The position numbers and the translations under genes were made by a program. Below, one piece after another: positions 5,550-7,319 of a stretch of 7,319 bases of DNA (within the stretch, counting starts at the first letter, position 1; every line of letters starts with the position of its first letter). The stretch covers positions 1 to 7,319 of the forward strand of contig JAJYOH010000297.1 in assembly GCA_021796315.1 (NCBI GenBank), written 5' to 3'. The notes below the pieces were generated by a model. It searched no databases and was not told the DNA's origin. It saw only the letters and a program-made list of their open reading frames with translations. The stretch is from Chloroflexota bacterium (lineage in GTDB: Bacteria; Chloroflexota; Anaerolineae; Anaerolineales; Villigracilaceae).

Positions 5550-6269
5550 TTACCGGCGAATCTCTACGGGTGTTCCAATATCTGCCCAGTTGTATAGCCA
5601 ATAGGCATCGTTGACGCCGAGCACCACGCATCCAAATGAGATTGGCGTGCCGAGATAGCCTGCCCAAAGCCGAGCGCCGCCCGGCAGGATGGGCAAGGCA
5701 TGAATGCCGTTCTCCAAAACCCCAGCCCAGTAAATGCCCAGCCAGTCCGGCATCCAGATATTCCAGGTCGCACCATAAGCATTGGGGATTTTGTCGAGCA
5801 CGCTGAATGTGCCGATGCGCGTCGAGTTGCCCATGCCGGTTGAGGCCATAAAGCTGTTGACAAGTTTGCCATTCTCATACGCGTATAAGTGCTGTTCAGA
5901 GATGCTGATGAGGATGTGCTTTGCTCCCGAATCAATCTCCGTCGGGTTTGTCATGGCTGACGGAATTAGAGTTGGGATGGCGGCATCCTCCACAATCGTC
6001 ATGACAAGCGCTGACGGCGTATTAATAGGAGTTGGCGCAGCCGTGGGTGTGTCGATTGGAGTTGAAGGAAGAATTGGGTGGGGGGAGGCTGTGTAGGACG
6101 GCTTGGCAATTTTTGCCAGCGACCAGTTAAGCGCATGCGTAGCAGTAGGTGCGCTGACGAATGCGCTGGTGAGATCAGGAGTCGCGCCAAGAACAGCGCA
6201 GGCAATCACCACGAGCGTAAGCGCGGCAATAACGAGGGATAGGAGAAAGCAGCGCGGGTTGACAGCCAT
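5550..6269 (-). CDS. L,D-transpeptidase (YkuD domain), secreted or membrane-anchored
   Basis: A peptidoglycan cross-linking or anchoring enzyme acting outside the cytoplasmic membrane, 239 residues. The N-terminus has a hydrophobic signal segment (8-28). VIAC at 21-24 resembles a lipobox, so Cys24 may be lipidated; otherwise the segment is an anchor. A Pro/Thr-rich linker follows (about 60-110, with STP, DTP, TPT and NTP units), then the YkuD domain (117-239). The catalytic region is ISFGCVVL with nucleophile Cys214 and upstream His190. The usual Ser-His-Gly-Cys reads Ser-Phe-Gly-Cys. I prefer the ATG at 6269 over a GTG at 6308, because GGGGAAGG (6278-6285) precedes it by eight bases and the signal peptide then starts normally. 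It shares no obvious role with the transport operon downstream. Confidence 0.88.
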   Translation of the reverse strand: MAVNPRCFLLSLVIAALTLVVIACAVLGATPDLTSAFVSAPTATHALNWSLAKIAKPSYTASPHPILPSTPIDTPTAAPTPINTPSALVMTIVEDAAIPTLIPSAMTNPTEIDSGAKHILISISEQHLYAYENGKLVNSFMASTGMGNSTRIGTFSVLDKIPNAYGATWNIWMPDWLGIYWAGVLENGIHALPILPGGARLWAGYLGTPISFGCVVLGVNDAYWLYNWADIGTPVEIRR

Positions 6270-6277
6270 GTGATTTG

Positions 6278-6325
6278 CCTTCCCCGTCAATTCTACAATG
6301 AAAATCACCCTTGAACGGTGTTCAA
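6278..6325 (-). promoter_or_regulatory. Leader of the transpeptidase gene: dyad, weak -10, ribosome site
   Basis: A perfect dyad TTGAAC-GGT-GTTCAA lies at 6311-6325 and overlaps the stop codon of the hydrolase relic. A -10-like TAGAAT is at 6295-6290 and the Shine-Dalgarno GGGGAAGG at 6285-6278. No convincing -35 is placed at 17 bases. The dyad could be an operator, a short hairpin or chance. Confidence 0.3.
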
Positions 6326-6487
6326 GTTCGGACTTTGACGAGATGTTCGTTGAAGAAACCCAACATGCGTTCCCACGCTTCCTTCGATGCGTCGGGCTTG
6401 AAACCGGGGCGTGTGTCGTTGAAGAATGAATGACTCGCGCCTGCGTATATTGTCGTTTAGGCCAAAGACTTCATGCATGACGACATG
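6322..6487 (-). pseudogene. Dienelactone-hydrolase family relic, both truncated and internally deleted
   Basis: On the minus strand 6487 to about 6449 encodes HVVMHEVFGLNDN, the early conserved strand and turn of dienelactone-hydrolase-like alpha/beta hydrolases. It then joins, one frame shifted, to the family's C-terminal end from 6450: IYAGASHSFFNDTRPGF, with the catalytic-type His in GASHSF, then EAWERMLGFFNEHL, and a TGA at 6322-6324. The nucleophile region and most of the fold (about 150 residues in relatives) are missing, as are the residues before HVVM. A TAA lies eight bases before the first part in its frame. The hydrolase cannot be functional. The remnant fills most of the space between the EamA gene and the transpeptidase. 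Confidence 0.75.
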
Positions 6488-6495
6488 TTAAGAAC

Positions 6496-7319
6496 CTAGG
6501 TCATGACCGCTTCTACAGCGGGTCCTTCAGCGGCGCGCAACAAAATGACTCCTGCGAAAAGAAGCAGGCTGCCGAACAATTGAATGCCGGTCAGTATTTC
6601 ACTCAGGAAGAAGTAGGCCCAGATGGCAGTCAGCGCGGGTTCAAGCGTGGCGATAAGATTGGCGACCGTCGGCGGGAGGTAACGAAGACTCAATGTGTAA
6701 AACCCGAACCCGCCCAAAGTCGGCGCGATGCCGAGGAAGAAAAGAATGCCCCAGCCGCTGACCGAATCCCCCAGCCACATCAAATCTGTCAGCGCAAATT
6801 TCCCGGCAAAGGTGTTGGCGCCGATGTTGAAGAAAAATAAGAAGATCGCCGCCGCGCAAAAGCTGTAAAGGAGAGCCGTCCATGTGTCGATGGCCTGGTC
6901 CGCGGCCTGTTTGCCCTCGAGGTTGTAGAAAGCGAAGAATAAACCGGTCAGCAGTCCGAAGATGATTCCCGCCGGGTTCAGTTTCCAGGCCGAGGGATCA
7001 ATTGCGCCGGAGACGAGAATTGTCCCGCATAGACTCAATAGGATGGAAAAGATCTTGATGCCATTGAACTGTTCCTTGAAAATCAAGCGACTCAGGATGG
7101 CGGTCATGGCTGGCGAACTAAAGGCCAGCACGGTCGCTACCGCCGCGCCGTTATATTGCACGGAAAACGTCCACATCGAATTGAAGATCGCCAGTGTCAG
7201 GCCGTAGAATAAGATGAACGGCCAGTGTGGTTTCTCAAGATGGAATCGTTTGCGGCTGAAAAGCAAAAGTCCGGCCAGCATCCCGAACGAAACGAACAGG
7301 TCACGCCAAAAGGCCAGCA
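6496..7319 (-). CDS. EamA-family (DMT) transporter, N-terminus beyond the window
   Basis: An integral membrane transporter of the drug/metabolite superfamily, probably an exporter of a small metabolite, substrate unknown. The open frame continues to the window edge, upstream of the ATG at 7281, and reads LAFWRDLFVSFG, the usual end of the first helix region (A-x-W-R-x-L). The real start is therefore outside, and 273 residues are visible. Two EamA repeats are seen. The first ends with the VLAFSSPAMTAILSRLIFKE stretch. The second starts near ILVSGAIDP and ends with LEPALTAIWAYFFLSEIL, LFGSLLLFAGVILL. Both halves show the expected P/E positions before the short hydrophilic turn. The stop is TAG 6496-6498. 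It lies upstream of the hydrolase relic on the same strand and has no evident link to the riboside operon. Confidence 0.88.
   Translation of the reverse strand, partial: LAFWRDLFVSFGMLAGLLLFSRKRFHLEKPHWPFILFYGLTLAIFNSMWTFSVQYNGAAVATVLAFSSPAMTAILSRLIFKEQFNGIKIFSILLSLCGTILVSGAIDPSAWKLNPAGIIFGLLTGLFFAFYNLEGKQAADQAIDTWTALLYSFCAAAIFLFFFNIGANTFAGKFALTDLMWLGDSVSGWGILFFLGIAPTLGGFGFYTLSLRYLPPTVANLIATLEPALTAIWAYFFLSEILTGIQLFGSLLLFAGVILLRAAEGPAVEAVMT

Noticed and set aside
6270..6308. GTG at 6308 as the transpeptidase start, adding 13 residues
   Set aside because: The ATG at 6269 has a good ribosome site at the right distance and places the signal segment at the N-terminus; the GTG has none.
6471..6508. 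Short palindromes TCATGCATGA (6471-6480) and GGTCATGACC (6499-6508)
   Set aside because: The first encodes the VMHE of the hydrolase relic and the second the end of the EamA gene. Each is only 10 bp, they differ from one another, and chance is adequate.
1..7319. CRISPR array, tRNA, rRNA, transposase or integrase
   Set aside because: No regularly spaced direct repeats, no tRNA-like ends and no recombinase motifs were seen on either strand.

Overview
The window looks like a piece of a bacterial chromosome, most likely from a Chloroflexota (Anaerolineae-like) organism. This rests on the style of the energy-coupling factor (ECF) transporter ATPases, the Pro/Thr-linked L,D-transpeptidase with an S-F-G-C active site, and dispersed GTAGGGGCG...CGCCCCTAC palindromes. 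It is an inference from recognition, not a computed assignment. Nearly everything is on the minus strand. Only a broken PPC/DUF296 gene at the left edge is on the plus strand.

Reading along the minus strand from right to left: a drug/metabolite exporter of the EamA type is cut by the window edge (7319-6496). It is followed by a wreck of a dienelactone-hydrolase gene (6487-6322) and a membrane- or lipid-anchored L,D-transpeptidase (6269-5550). Then comes a compact six-gene block: ribokinase (5506-4598), nucleoside hydrolase (4551-3598), ECF S component (3521-2826), EcfT (2774-1995) and two EcfA-type ATPases (2007-1129 and 1126-329). A 28-bp perfect palindrome followed by a T run closes the block and also carries the stop codon of the PPC relic reading towards it.

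The six-gene block reads as one uptake-and-salvage unit. The S component with EcfT and the ATPase pair would import a riboside. The nucleoside hydrolase would split it into base and ribose, and ribokinase would trap the ribose as ribose-5-phosphate. The substrate is not proven: an ordinary nucleoside fits, and so does a modified or vitamin riboside such as queuosine or nicotinamide riboside. No regulator gene or riboswitch is visible.

Points of interest are: an ATPase whose ABC signature LSGGQ is replaced by LSPTW beside a canonical partner; a nucleoside hydrolase with Asn where the family's leaving-group His usually sits; a palindromic repeat occupying the place where the nucleoside hydrolase ribosome site should be; a hairpin that buries the EcfT ribosome site; an EcfA C-terminal tail that appears to come from a dispersed repeat; and two unrelated genes (PPC and dienelactone hydrolase) that have each lost their middle while keeping both flanking motifs. 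There is no gene-free stretch longer than 300 bases. The largest gap, between the EamA gene and the transpeptidase, is filled mostly by the hydrolase relic.
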